Shown: positions 37,549 through 46,745 of the stretch, in pieces | Layout: the number at the start of each line of letters is the position of its first letter | How positions within the stretch are numbered: the first letter of the stretch is position 1 | Assembly (NCBI RefSeq): GCF_002995745.1 | Contig: NZ_PVXQ01000014.1 | Location: 1-64,000, forward strand | Reading direction: 5' to 3' | Length of the DNA stretch: 64,000 bases | Source of the DNA: Clostridium vincentii | GTDB lineage: Bacteria; Bacillota; Clostridia; Clostridiales; Clostridiaceae | Program-made: the position numbers and the translations under genes | Notes under the pieces: generated by a model | The model's input: only the letters and a program-made list of their open reading frames with translations | What the model was told of the DNA's origin: nothing | Databases searched by the model: none

Positions 37549-37556
37549 ATGGAATT

Positions 37557-37609
37557 GGAGTTATCTGAGATGAGTGGAAAGCACTTGTTTTGGATAGCTC
37601 CTTTTTTAA
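37557..37609 (+). terminator. terminator after the rhodanese lipoprotein gene
   Basis: GGAGTTATC pairs with GGATAGCTCC across a long loop, followed by six T residues. Confidence 0.6.
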
Positions 37610-37746
37610 GTTTAGAGGTAAAAATTCTAGATAGATAATATAAATATTTTAGAGAGAACAAACATAGACTGATATAATGCAAGTAGACAATCTGTAATAA
37701 AATGATTGGCATATGAGTATAACGAAGTAAATAGGGGGATAAATTT

Positions 37747-38380
37747 ATGAAAAAAAATAAGTTTGTAATTATTTTATTTCTATCAATAGGGCTTTTAATC
37801 TTAGTTGGGTGCTTATTAGTGAAATATTCATCTGTAAAGGTAATGACTTTAGAATCAAACATTTCAATGTTAGATGAAGAAGATAATCCACCTGTTAATA
37901 ATTCCATACAAACAATAAACCTGAAGTTCAGTGAGCCGCTGGATTCAAATACTATTTCGGGCAATGTAAAACTATATAAAATGGATTCCGGTGGAAATCC
38001 TATAGAAGAACCATGTATAGTAAAAATTGACCCAGGCAGTTCTACAACTATGAATATAAACAACAAGAAAGTTGAAAAATTTACTGAGGGTGAAGAATAT
38101 AAACTTGTAATAAGTAGTAATGTAAAATCAACAACAGGCTTAGCACTGAAAAAAGATTTTGTAGGATATTTTGCTGCTAATTATACATCAAGTCTTTCTG
38201 GTGTCGCTGATTTAAACAACACTAGGACACAAACAGTTGTTATAAGTGATTTGCATTTAGGCGTAGATGATGCTTTTGCAGAGACTAAAGCGAATAGACA
38301 AGCACTTGTGGATTTCTTGAATCAAATTGAAAATTCACCAAATGTAAAAGAACTTGTTATAGCGGGGGATATGTTTGATG
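37747..38380 (+). CDS. calcineurin-like phosphoesterase lipoprotein, 5' exon
   Basis: This is the first part of a 554-residue protein interrupted by the group II intron at 38381. It has a lipoprotein signal with Cys22 (LLILVGC), an Ig-like (Big_5-type) domain at about residues 45-145, and the first metal motif VVISDLHLG. The second motif GDMFD is cut after its Asp codon (D211) plus one base. Joined to 41028, the frame reads GDMFDEWFLPMDYVMPES, a convincing uninterrupted sequence. Unspliced, translation stops at 38413-38415 and gives a 222-aa product lacking most catalytic residues. Confidence 0.88.
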
Positions 38381-39107
38381 GTGCGACTTGTTGCTATTTG
38401 AAAAGAATAGCCTAATTAGCTGATTAAATTCAGAAATTAGAACTGTTATTGCGAGAAATCAAATGAGAGAGTAACGTCTCAAAGGGTTTCCACTAATCCT
38501 CCGATTAGCGTTTTGGTAAGTAAATACCAAAGGGTTAGAAGCTCGGCGAAGTCGGCTGAGAACCACCGTAAGGTGTAGGAATACACTACGAAATGCAAAC
38601 TAGAGATAGTTGAGTGGTGATAGGCCGGGTGTCTACAAAATATCTATGGTTAGTATGTCTACTTAGACTGACGAAATTGGGAATGTACAGGTCTTGAACA
38701 TAAATATTTAGAAATGAATATAACACATAAAGTGTAGTGAGTGTGGATAAGTAAAATTCCTCGATATGAAAATCCATATAGTGTTACAGGCACTATCAAG
38801 CTTACAGGCTTATACCAATGACCTACGGATATATGCAAAGATAGTGATAACGGAACAAGGAAAGCTTAGAATATGGAGGTTTTACTACCTATGAAATATT
38901 GATAAGGAAAAGATTAATCTATAACTTATCTTAATCTAAGTGAGAGTGGTGGCATAAAGCTATGAAAGCTTCTGTAATGGAAACGGAGCAATAGCCACTA
39001 GACAATAGTTCTTTGATAATTAAATAACTGAATGATTTCAAGGTTCGAGTATGATTTAAGAGATGTGAAACTAAATTTGTATTTATACAAAGGAGGAAAC
39101 AGCAGAC

Positions 39108-40922
39108 TTGGAGGAAAGCTTAAAATTAGAGAAAAGACAGTCACTAAGAAATAATGAATATTACACAATGCAAAGCATATTTGATAATTTGTATAATCAA
39201 TCTTCTAACAACAAAAAACTCAACAAATTAGTGGAGTATATAACTTCTAAAAATAATATTTTGTTAGCATATAGAAATATCAAGAAAAATAAAGGTTCAA
39301 CAACAAGTGGAACTGACAATCTTGATATAAGTTTCTTTAAGGATATGGAAACAGATAAGTTTGTGGAACGTATACAGAATAAAATTGCGAACTACATACC
39401 CAAAAGCATAAGACGCGTTGAAATTCCTAAGCCAAATGGTAAAACTAGACCACTGGGAATACCATGTATTGAGGATAGAATTATTCAACAGTGTATTAAG
39501 CAAGTCTTAGAACCAGTATGTGAAGCTAAATTTCATAAACATAATTACGGTTTTAGACCTCACAGGTCAACAAAACATGCAATAGCAAGATGTATGACTT
39601 TAATGAATCAAGGTAAACTTCATTATGTAGTAGATATAGACATTAAAGGCTTCTTTGATAATGTTAATCATAGCAAACTCAAAAAGCAAATGTGGAATTT
39701 AGGTATCCAAGACAAAAACTTAATTAGCATAATTGAAAAAATTTTAAAGTCTGAAATACAAGGAATAGGAATACCAACAAAAGGGACTCCACAAGGCGGA
39801 GTAATTAGTCCACTATTATCAAATATAGTTCTTAATGAACTTGATTGGTGGATTAGCTCTCAATGGGAAACTTTCAAAACAAAGTATCAGTATTCTAAAT
39901 CAGATTATCGCTATGTCGCTCAAAAGAAAACAAATTTAAAAGAAATGTGGCTTGTAAGATATGCAGATGACTTTAAAATTTTTTGCAGAGATTATAAAAC
40001 AGCACAAAAAATCTATAATGCTACAAGGTTATGGTTAAAGGAACGATTGGATTTAGATATAAGTCCTGAAAAATCTAAAATAACTAATTTGAGAAGGAAT
40101 TACACAGAATTTTTAGGATTTAAACTTATGGTTAAACCTAAGAGAAAGAAATATGTATGCCAAAGTAGAATGTGTGATAAAGCTAAAAAGAATACTATTA
40201 ACAAGCTAAAGGAACAAATAAAGAAAATCCAGAAGCAAGGAAATAGTAATGAAGTATCAAGATTAAACTCAATGATATTAGGAAGTCACAATTATTATAA
40301 TAGTGCAACCTATATATCATTAGACTTTAATAAAATAAATTTCTTAGTCACAAAAACCTTGAAAATACGCTTAAAGCAATGGATATCAAATAATCCTAAA
40401 TGTTCTGAGACCTATGAACGGTTTTATGGAAATTACAAGGGTAAAATCAGAACAATTTATAATATTACAATATTCCCTATCTATGGTTGCAGAACAAAAC
40501 CACCCATGAACTTTAGTCAAGATATATGCAATTATACAAAGCTTGGGAGAGAGAAAATCCATAAAAATCTTAGAGGATATAAGCATTTAATTAAGTATCT
40601 TCTAAGAACAGTAAATGAGAATAATACTGCCGAGTTTGATGATAATAAAATATCTTTGATTGCCGGACAACAGGGCAAATGTTATATAACAGGATTAGAT
40701 TTAGAAATAGGTAATATGAAATGTCACCACAAAAAGCAGAAATGTGATGGTGGTACCGATGAATATAAAAATCTAGTTTGGGTAGATGGAGAAGCACACA
40801 AGCTTATTCATTCTAGTAAACTAGAAACTATTAATAAGTATTTAGGTTTATTGTCCCTTGATGAAAAAGGACTAAAACGAGTTAATTCTTTAAGAAAGTT
40901 AGTAGGAAATTCAGTTATTTAA
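39108..40922 (+). CDS. ltrA: group II intron reverse transcriptase/maturase with HNH endonuclease
   Basis: The 604-residue multifunctional protein helps the intron splice and retrohome. The start is TTG 39108 with AGGAGG at 39091-39096. The reverse transcriptase has IPKPNGKTRPLGIP, GFRPHRSTKHA, the TPQGGVISPLLSN loop and the catalytic YADDF. A maturase (X) domain follows, then a C-terminal HNH-type nuclease with CYITG, CHHKKQKCDGG and DEYKNLVWV. All catalytic motifs are intact, so the element may be active. Confidence 0.95.
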   Translation: MEESLKLEKRQSLRNNEYYTMQSIFDNLYNQSSNNKKLNKLVEYITSKNNILLAYRNIKKNKGSTTSGTDNLDISFFKDMETDKFVERIQNKIANYIPKSIRRVEIPKPNGKTRPLGIPCIEDRIIQQCIKQVLEPVCEAKFHKHNYGFRPHRSTKHAIARCMTLMNQGKLHYVVDIDIKGFFDNVNHSKLKKQMWNLGIQDKNLISIIEKILKSEIQGIGIPTKGTPQGGVISPLLSNIVLNELDWWISSQWETFKTKYQYSKSDYRYVAQKKTNLKEMWLVRYADDFKIFCRDYKTAQKIYNATRLWLKERLDLDISPEKSKITNLRRNYTEFLGFKLMVKPKRKKYVCQSRMCDKAKKNTINKLKEQIKKIQKQGNSNEVSRLNSMILGSHNYYNSATYISLDFNKINFLVTKTLKIRLKQWISNNPKCSETYERFYGNYKGKIRTIYNITIFPIYGCRTKPPMNFSQDICNYTKLGREKIHKNLRGYKHLIKYLLRTVNENNTAEFDDNKISLIAGQQGKCYITGLDLEIGNMKCHHKKQKCDGGTDEYKNLVWVDGEAHKLIHSSKLETINKYLGLLSLDEKGLKRVNSLRKLVGNSVI

Positions 40923-40944
40923 TTAGAGATTAACAATTGTTGGA

Positions 40945-40978
40945 ACGCCGTATGAGGTAAAAGTCTCACGTACGGTGT
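40945..40978 (+). ncRNA. group II intron domain V catalytic hairpin
   Basis: ACGCCGTA and TACGGTGT form the lower stem, and GAG(G)T with (G)TCTC around AAAA forms the upper stem. The CGC triad and the two-nucleotide bulge position (ACG) match the conserved domain V layout. This is the catalytic core of the ribozyme. Confidence 0.8.
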
Positions 40979-41027
40979 GAAGCAGGGGAAAAGATGGAGA
41001 TAATTTCAAAGTCTTACCTATTGCTAT

Positions 41028-42058
41028 AATGGTTTTTACCCATGGATTATGTAATGCCGGAGTCTCAGTCGACTTTTTTTGATTTAGTAGCTGAAAACAA
41101 TCAAGATGTAATAGATGCATTTAACGATATAATTAATGCTGGTGACATTAAAGTAACTTATGTACCAGGAAATCATGATCTATTGATGACTGAAGCAGAC
41201 GTCCAGAGGATTTTGCCAGATATAAACCAGGCAAGAGATAATGTTCAGGGATTAGGCTCATATATTACAGGAGCCAATTCGGAAATAATCATTGAACATG
41301 GACATAGATACAATTTTTTCTGTGCACCAGATCAAATTTCAAACAGAGATATAACAAATAACAATTCTTCCGTACTACCACCAGGATATTTTTTCACAAG
41401 AATGGCAACATCTTCAGTTACGGAAGGTCATCCAGCATCAAATAATACTTTGCCTGATGTAACTGCTAATTCAAAGGATGAGAGCCAAAATGGTTATTTT
41501 TTGTATCGTGAGAGTTGGAAATCTATGGTGACTGCATTACCTGTAAAAGAAAAATTAACGGACAAGGTGATAAAAACAAATATTGATGGATATACACAGG
41601 ATTATGCCATAGGTGATTTAATTCCTAATCTAACGGATGGAATTCTTGATGTGAATCTGTACAAAGGAATACAAGATACCTGGGAAGAAAGGCAAACCCT
41701 TAATGGTGTGAAAGTTAAGATGCCTGTAAGTAAAGCAATTACAGGAGCATCAGACGCAAGGTTTACGGATGCTCAGGCAAAAAAACAATTCTTTGATCGT
41801 GATGATTCTAAGAGAATAGTGGTATTTGGACATTCTCATGTTGCACGTATAGTGCCATCTTCTAATATGAAAAATAAAAAAACTATATATGCGAATTCTG
41901 GAACTTGGATAGATAATGCACAGGGTTATCCTACAATGACTTTTGTTGTAATAACTCCGCCGAAATCTGGTTCAGCTATTGAAACTGTAAATCTTTATAA
42001 ATATTCGGCAGACAAAACAATAACACAATGGGAGGAAGCCCAAGCAATCACAAACTGA
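41028..42058 (+). CDS. calcineurin-like phosphoesterase lipoprotein, 3' exon
   Basis: This second exon continues from codon 212 of the spliced gene. It carries the GNHD motif (residues about 259-262) and the last metal motif FGHSHVA (G479-H482), so with exon 1 all binuclear metal ligands are present. The product would be an extracellular, membrane-anchored phosphatase or phosphodiesterase of unknown substrate. The ATG at 41042 is internal and has no RBS, so this part is unlikely to be made without splicing. A terminator follows at 42087. Confidence 0.87.
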
Positions 42059-42086
42059 TGTTATAGACATATATCATAAAGTAAAG

Positions 42087-42114
42087 GCAGATGTCATAGC
42101 GGCATCTGCTTTTT
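42087..42114 (+). terminator. terminator after the phosphoesterase gene
   Basis: GCAGATG (42087-42093) pairs with CATCTGC (42103-42109), followed by five T residues. Confidence 0.75.
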
Positions 42115-42168
42115 GGTACGATTCTCCTTATAGATGAATATACTGGTTTCGAAGGGAGATGTTAAAAA

Positions 42169-42507
42169 ATGGTTTTAGAAAATGAAAATTATAGAGACTT
42201 AAGTACTTTACAGGATAAATGTAATAAGTACGTGTACTATCATACTACTTTAACAATGACAGATGGAAGTACGTTTGATGGGATTATTGAAAGTGTAGAT
42301 AGGGATATGATTACAGTACTAGTTGGCGAAAATGTAATGGAGGACGAAAGCGAAGAGCAATCTAATGAAGAACAGCAATACGCTCCTTATCGTCGTCCTA
42401 GAAGAAGATACAGACGATTTAGACGTAGAAATTTCCCCCTTGGAGCTTTAGCTACATTAGCCTTATTACCTTACATTACTCAATCTCCATATCCTTATTA
42501 TTATTAA
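42169..42507 (+). CDS. small protein with Sm-like N-terminus and Arg/Tyr-rich tail
   Basis: The 112-residue protein has an N-terminal part (about residues 20-55) with a pattern like an Sm fold: YYHTTLTMTDGSTFDGIIESV, then DMITVLVGE. An acidic segment rich in Glu and Gln follows, then an Arg block (RRPRRRYRRFRRR), a hydrophobic stretch and a Tyr/Pro tail (SPYPYYY). Similar small proteins occur in spore formers, and Tyr/Pro tails are frequent in spore coat proteins, but this is inference. GGGAG lies before the ATG. Confidence 0.6.
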   Translation: MVLENENYRDLSTLQDKCNKYVYYHTTLTMTDGSTFDGIIESVDRDMITVLVGENVMEDESEEQSNEEQQYAPYRRPRRRYRRFRRRNFPLGALATLALLPYITQSPYPYYY

Positions 42508-42564
42508 GGAATATTTGATAAATATTTGCATTATTCCTTAGCTTTATGATTAATGCAAACAGCC

Positions 42565-42595
42565 CCTCGACCGATTAATTGGTCGAGGTTTTCTT
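42565..42595 (+). terminator. terminator after the Arg/Tyr-rich protein gene
   Basis: CCTCGACC (42565-42572) pairs perfectly with GGTCGAGG (42581-42588), followed by TTTTCTT. Confidence 0.85.
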
Positions 42596-42721
42596 ATGCT
42601 TAAATTTAGATGCATTATAGTAAAATAAAGATAAAATGATAAAATTTATAGTATACTAAAGACATATCAATTTCATAAGTTTGAATTTACATATAAAAAT
42701 AAATATTTAGGAGGGTTAAGA

Positions 42722-43360
42722 ATGAAAACATATAGATCAAAGATCCTTATCCTGATTTTGTCATTTACTTTGTTGTTACTAACTGGTTGTAAATCGCCTG
42801 AACCTGAGGACGAAGTTAAGAAACCTGTAATTTATCTGTATCCAACTTCAGAACAGACTGTTAGCGTAAAATTAGAGTATAAAGGTGAGCTTACTTGTAC
42901 TTATCCAGAATATAATAATGGTTGGGAAGTAAAAGCTCAGCCAGATGGTACATTAACTAATCTTGCTGATAATAGAGAATATTCATATTTGTATTGGGAA
43001 GGAGTTTCCAGTACTAAATGGGATATGTCAAAGGGATTTGTAGTAAAAGGAAATAATACAGAGAAATTTCTTCAAGAAAAACTTGAGTATTTAGGATTAA
43101 CACCAAAAGAGTATAACGAATTTATAGTATATTGGCTTCCTACTATGAAAGAAAATAATTATAATCTTATAACTTTTGCTGGAGAAGAGTATGAAGATAC
43201 AGCTAAGCTTGAGATAAACCCACAGCCAGATTCTATTTTAAGAATAATGATGGTTTTTAAGCCCTTAAATAAAGATATGAAAATAGAAGAGCAGAAGCTA
43301 GAACCATTCATAAGAGAAGGATTTACAGTTGTTGAATGGGGTGGAACTGAGTTGAAGTAA
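42722..43360 (+). CDS. uncharacterised lipoprotein
   Basis: The 212-residue protein has a lipoprotein signal (LLLLTGCKS) and a beta-rich body starting KKPVIYLYPTSEQTVSVKL, a pattern I have seen in uncharacterised bacterial surface proteins. WEGVSS and a C-terminal VVEWGGTEL are other notable segments. No catalytic motif is visible. GGAGGG precedes the ATG. It is probably exposed on the cell surface. Confidence 0.65.
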   Translation: MKTYRSKILILILSFTLLLLTGCKSPEPEDEVKKPVIYLYPTSEQTVSVKLEYKGELTCTYPEYNNGWEVKAQPDGTLTNLADNREYSYLYWEGVSSTKWDMSKGFVVKGNNTEKFLQEKLEYLGLTPKEYNEFIVYWLPTMKENNYNLITFAGEEYEDTAKLEINPQPDSILRIMMVFKPLNKDMKIEEQKLEPFIREGFTVVEWGGTELK

Positions 43361-43414
43361 TTTATTAACGTATTGAACAATGTAAAAAATGGGGTTTAAA
43401 ATAAGGAGGATTAT

Positions 43415-43747
43415 ATGGCTTCAACAGTAGAATTCGTAGAATACGTATGTGAGCAAATCAATGGTGCAGGAGATATCACATATAAAAAAATGTTTGGTGA
43501 ATATGGTATTTATTGCAATGGCAAAATTATAGGTCTTATATGCGATAATCAATTTTTTGTAAAGAAAACAAAAATAGGTGAAACTTTATTAAATCCAATA
43601 GAAGAAGCGCCACCTTACACAAATGCAAAACCTCACTTTGTTATTGATTGTTCAGGAGATAGAGACTTTTTAAGTAATTTTATTGAAAAAAGCTATGAGG
43701 AACTACCAATGCAAAAGACGAGAAAGAAAAAAAGTGAAAAAGTATGA
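43415..43747 (+). CDS. TfoX N-terminal domain protein
   Basis: The 110-residue protein consists of one TfoX_N domain, with the segment KKMFGEYGIYCNGKIIGLIC and FFVKKT. In gamma-proteobacteria TfoX promotes competence, but single-domain clostridial proteins have no proven role. The C-terminus is a short Lys-rich tail. AAGGAGG precedes the ATG. Confidence 0.78.
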   Translation: MASTVEFVEYVCEQINGAGDITYKKMFGEYGIYCNGKIIGLICDNQFFVKKTKIGETLLNPIEEAPPYTNAKPHFVIDCSGDRDFLSNFIEKSYEELPMQKTRKKKSEKV

Positions 43748-43824
43748 TAGTAATTAATTAAAGGTTGATTAGTTAAATAATAGAGTTGAATATTAATACT
43801 GAATATTATGAAAGGAATATTGAG

Positions 43825-44727
43825 ATGGATGAGATAGCATTCAAAGAGGAGATTTGTAAGACTGCCTTAACAGAATTAAAAAGAAAGATACCCTATGGAT
43901 GGGATTTGAATATTTATAGAGGATGTCAGCACGGGTGTAAGTATTGTTATGCTATGTATTCTCATAAATACTTAGATTCATCTGATTTTTTTAGAGATAT
44001 TCATATAAAAACTAATATAGTAGATGAACTTGAAAAGGAACTTAGAAAGAATAGTTGGAAAAGAGATATCATAAATATTGGTGGTGTAACAGACAGTTAT
44101 CAACCCGCAGAGGCTAAATATCAACTTATGCCAGAAATACTAAAGCTCCTTATCAAGTATAAAACACCTGCTATTATTTCTACTAAGTCAAAACTTATAT
44201 TAAGGGACTATGATTTGATAGACGAGTTGTCAAAAATTACTTATGTTAATATTGCAGAAACAATAACTACTATGGATGAAGATATTAGAAAAAAGATTGA
44301 GCCATTTGGTGCAACAAGCTTAGAGAGATTTGATGTCTTAAGGCAATTTAGAAAAACTAATGCAAGTACGGGTCTACATGTCATGCCAATAATTCCATAC
44401 ATTACAGATAGTTATGAGAATTTTAATAGTATGTATAAAATTGCAAAGGATTGTAAAGTGGATTATGTACTGCCAGGAACATTATATTTAAGAGGAAATA
44501 CGAGAGCGGTATTTTTAAACTTTATAAAAAAAGAATTTCCACATTTGTATGATCCATTACAATCTTTGTATAAAACCGGTGGAGCAGGCAAGGAATATAA
44601 AGATAAATTATATTTAATGGTAAACGAATTAAAAGATAAATACAATCTTTCAAGTAGTTATACAAAACCAATGAAAGATAAATTAAATCAATCGAAAGAT
44701 ATTCAGTTATCACTATTTGATAAATAA
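43825..44727 (+). CDS. SPL-family radical SAM protein
   Basis: The ATG at 43825 has AAAGGA (43811-43816) 8 nt upstream and is preferred to the TTG at 43786. The 300-residue product has the cluster motif CQHGCKYC (C34, C38, C41) after NIYRG, as in the Rv2578c-like group related to spore photoproduct lyase. The segment TDSYQPAE follows. It probably generates a SAM radical; the substrate is unknown. It is shorter than true spore photoproduct lyase and is not assigned as such. Confidence 0.75.
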   Translation: MDEIAFKEEICKTALTELKRKIPYGWDLNIYRGCQHGCKYCYAMYSHKYLDSSDFFRDIHIKTNIVDELEKELRKNSWKRDIINIGGVTDSYQPAEAKYQLMPEILKLLIKYKTPAIISTKSKLILRDYDLIDELSKITYVNIAETITTMDEDIRKKIEPFGATSLERFDVLRQFRKTNASTGLHVMPIIPYITDSYENFNSMYKIAKDCKVDYVLPGTLYLRGNTRAVFLNFIKKEFPHLYDPLQSLYKTGGAGKEYKDKLYLMVNELKDKYNLSSSYTKPMKDKLNQSKDIQLSLFDK

Positions 44728-44765
44728 ACATACACTTTATAGATAGAAATATTTGAGAGGTATCT

Positions 44766-45056
44766 ATGTCTATTTATTTTGACTTAAAAACTATTAGAGA
44801 ACTTATAGGAGATAATTATTATAGAGAACAAAAAGAATTTACTTTAGAGGAATTATCACAGTATGATGGAAGTAACGGAAAACCTGCTTATGTAGCAATA
44901 GAAGGTATAGTTTATGATTTGAGCAAAGAATCAACTTGGGCTGGAGGGACACATTTTAATCTTACAGCAGGTAAAGATTTAACAGTTCAGTTCAAATCTT
45001 GTCATGGAATGTCTCAAATTACTAATAATCTACTTAAAGTTGGTTACTTGCAGTAA
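44766..45056 (+). CDS. cytochrome b5-like heme/steroid-binding domain protein
   Basis: The 96-residue protein contains a cytochrome-b5-like fold in residues 22-95: FTLEELSQYDG, AYVAIEGIVYDLSKES and WAGGTHFNLTAGKDLT. The bis-His axial pair of classical b5 is not clear, so it may belong to the MAPR-like group that binds heme differently. It is a frequent small cytosolic protein in clostridia. GAGAGGT precedes the ATG. Confidence 0.78.
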   Translation: MSIYFDLKTIRELIGDNYYREQKEFTLEELSQYDGSNGKPAYVAIEGIVYDLSKESTWAGGTHFNLTAGKDLTVQFKSCHGMSQITNNLLKVGYLQ

Positions 45057-45140
45057 ATAATGGTAGTATTGCCAGAATATAAAAAGCATAATTGGCTTGT
45101 GTTATAATAAAAGCAATATACTATAAGAAGAGTTACGTGA

Positions 45141-45563
45141 TATACGCATATTGAAAGAGAGGGCAAGTGTAATGGCAGTAATTGTAGCAGCAAGTGCTCT
45201 AATTGGGAACCTTTTGAAGATTATTTCTGTTTTGACTGTAGAAAATGGGGTAATAATATGTTGAATTCATTATTTAAGTCATTATTTATGATTGTACCAA
45301 TGTCATTAAGTATGGTAACTTATTTTAAATTTGATAAAGAGTATCTAATAACAGACAAAATAAGTTATAAAATAAATGTGGATAAGAAATGGAAACCTTG
45401 TGTAGTAATAAGTTGCTATTTTTTGTTTATGTTAATTTTAGGCATTATAGGTATATATGTAATAGATATTTCTGATAATTTATATTCTATAATGAGTGGT
45501 TTAGTACTTGGGGTGAGTTTAGGGTTTGTAAATAAACTTTCAAATCAAAACAAAAATATATAG
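45141..45563 (+). CDS. unknown small membrane protein, with an upstream in-frame Cys-rich segment
   Basis: The section from ATG 45258 encodes 101 residues with three hydrophobic stretches and has GGGG at 45246-45249. The same frame stays open upstream to a stop at 45138-45140, and the extra 39 codons read like a zinc ribbon: CNGSNCSSKC, then FCFDCRKWG. No ATG, GTG or TTG lies in this extension, so it needs an ATT start, or the true start was lost by mutation. The gene may be a pseudogene or start at 45258. I do not recognise the family. Confidence 0.45.
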   Translation, partial: YTHIEREGKCNGSNCSSKCSNWEPFEDYFCFDCRKWGNNMLNSLFKSLFMIVPMSLSMVTYFKFDKEYLITDKISYKINVDKKWKPCVVISCYFLFMLILGIIGIYVIDISDNLYSIMSGLVLGVSLGFVNKLSNQNKNI

Positions 45564-45639
45564 GAAATGTATAAGTCTAAAACTAGTGATGGTTGGAATA
45601 TACTAGACTTGTTAATAGGATAAATGCATAGGAGTATGG

Positions 45640-45715
45640 ATTAGTTAAGTAAATATGATTGGAGTTATCTGAAATGAGTGGGGAGCACTTATTTTTGGAT
45701 GGCTTCTTTTTTAGT
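45640..45715 (+). repeat. diverged copy of the 3' end and terminator of the rhodanese gene
   Basis: The stretch running from GTATGGATTAGTTAAG through GGAGTTATCTGAAATGAGTG to TGGATGGCTTCTTTTTT matches 37527-37609 with scattered changes. It covers the last codons and the terminator hairpin only, so it is a relic of a duplicated gene end. Confidence 0.65.
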
Positions 45716-45802
45716 TATACCCTTAACAATCGCTACTCACTGCGTAGCGAATTGAGAGTTGAAAGTTGAGAGTTGGGGCTTTTTAGGAGAATATTAGAGT
45801 TA

Positions 45803-45874
45803 AGAATATAGGAATATAAGAATATAAGAATATAAGAATATAAGAAGTTAAGAAGTTAAGAAGTTAAGAAGTTA
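45803..45874 (+). repeat. 8-nt tandem repeat
   Basis: There are nine consecutive 8-nt units: five AGAATATA (one with G first) and then four AGAAGTTA. Two related unit types in blocks suggest slippage after a mutation. Confidence 0.9.
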
Positions 45875-46101
45875 TAGGAAACAGCAGGGTTTGAGGGTAG
45901 TTGGATTGGTTTAGAGTTGATATTTTGAGTATAATTAGCTGCTTTTGGAAGTGCGGTCTTCATACTTAAATTTTTTGAAATAATTCCTAAATTTAATAGA
46001 GGTATCTATAATAATATGGAAGTGAATTTATTTTTTAAATATATTTAAGAAGGAGAAGAGAATATTCTGAGTTCAATTAGCCAAATAGTAAAGGCGGTTG
46101 A

Positions 46102-46745
46102 CAGTTATGGAGAGAGTAGTCCATTTGAAGGGTTTAGAGGTTCATGAATAGCGACAAGCTATAACATTGATTGGGCATCTAGAAGTGGTTTATCCATCTA
46201 AATATGCACCATGGTCAAAATATATTACAGGAACATTAGGAAGTAACCCTGGGTATGATCCTTTAAGCTTTGCTTTAGATTATACGCATCAAAAGAATAT
46301 GGAATTTCATGTAGGGTTTAATCCATTTAGATGACTATTTTTATCCTTATCCAAGAAATAATGCGGAATTTCCAGATCGAAAAGAGTTTGAAACCTATGG
46401 AGCAGCTTGGAATAATCCAGAGGAAATACCAAATCAGATTAAGTTAAATAGGAACTATTTTTCAATAAAAGGAAGTTGTTTTTTTAATACAAAGGATATA
46501 CTAGCAAATCCCCTTGGAGTAAAGAATAGATTATCAACTGACTTATACAGGCAAGGGGCTAATGTCCCTTATATGCCATGGAAGGGAATTTCACCGTTTA
46601 TGGTAAAATATCAAGCACATGTACAGGATGTATGGTGGCAAAGTTGGGTAAAAGATGGTGAGATTGCTGGAACAACAGGACAATCTAAAAGAATGGAAGC
46701 TATTAGAATTAGAATTAGAATTAGAATTAGAATAGTTAAGAAATA
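46102..46745 (+). pseudogene. remnant of a GHL10-type glycosidase with a C-terminal ChW repeat
   Basis: Pieces of one protein family appear in order but in different frames and with deletions. They are SYNIDWASRSGL; then YPSKYAPWSKYITGTLG and NPGYDPLSFALDYTHQKN with NPFR before a stop; then DDYFYPYPRNNAEFPDR; then a C-terminal part ending in YQAHVQDVWWQSWVKDG and GTTGQSKRMEAI, a ChW repeat. The first pieces match GHL10/DUF187 glycosidases. ChW repeats are found on secreted clostridial proteins. At least two deletions and in-frame stops make it non-functional. An AATTAG repeat (about 46704-46732) lies at its 3' end. Confidence 0.75.

Larger units (their letters stand above)
38381..41027 (+). 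mobile_element. group II intron with reverse transcriptase-HNH ORF
   Basis: This is a complete retroelement of 2,647 nt. The 5' end begins with the expected GTGCG (38381-38385). About 720 nt of structured RNA (domains I-III) precede the TTG-started RT gene in domain IV. Domain V is at 40945-40978, and domain VI leads to the 3' end TTGCTAT at 41027. Removing exactly this segment restores the phosphoesterase frame, which fixes both boundaries. TATCAAG at 38794-38800 could pair with the 5' exon end TTTGATG as EBS1-IBS1, with two wobble pairs. Confidence 0.93.
45564..46100 (+). other. decayed intergenic region
   Basis: No intact gene was found here. The region holds a copy of the rhodanese gene tail and terminator (about 45640-45715), a hairpin CGCTAC/GTAGCG (45731-45749), and GAGAGTT-type short repeats. 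An 8-nt tandem repeat (45803-45874) follows, then AT-rich sequence up to the glycosidase remnant. Confidence 0.6.

Noticed and set aside
37747-38415. A stand-alone 222-aa phosphoesterase gene
   Set aside because: Its last eleven codons lie in the group II intron, and exon joining gives a far better protein.
41042-42058. A separate gene starting at ATG 41042
   Set aside because: It has no RBS, and it continues exon 1 in frame after intron removal.
46704-46732. AATTAG repeats as a CRISPR-like or mobile element
   Set aside because: The unit is only 6 nt with no spacers; it is simple slippage in a pseudogene.
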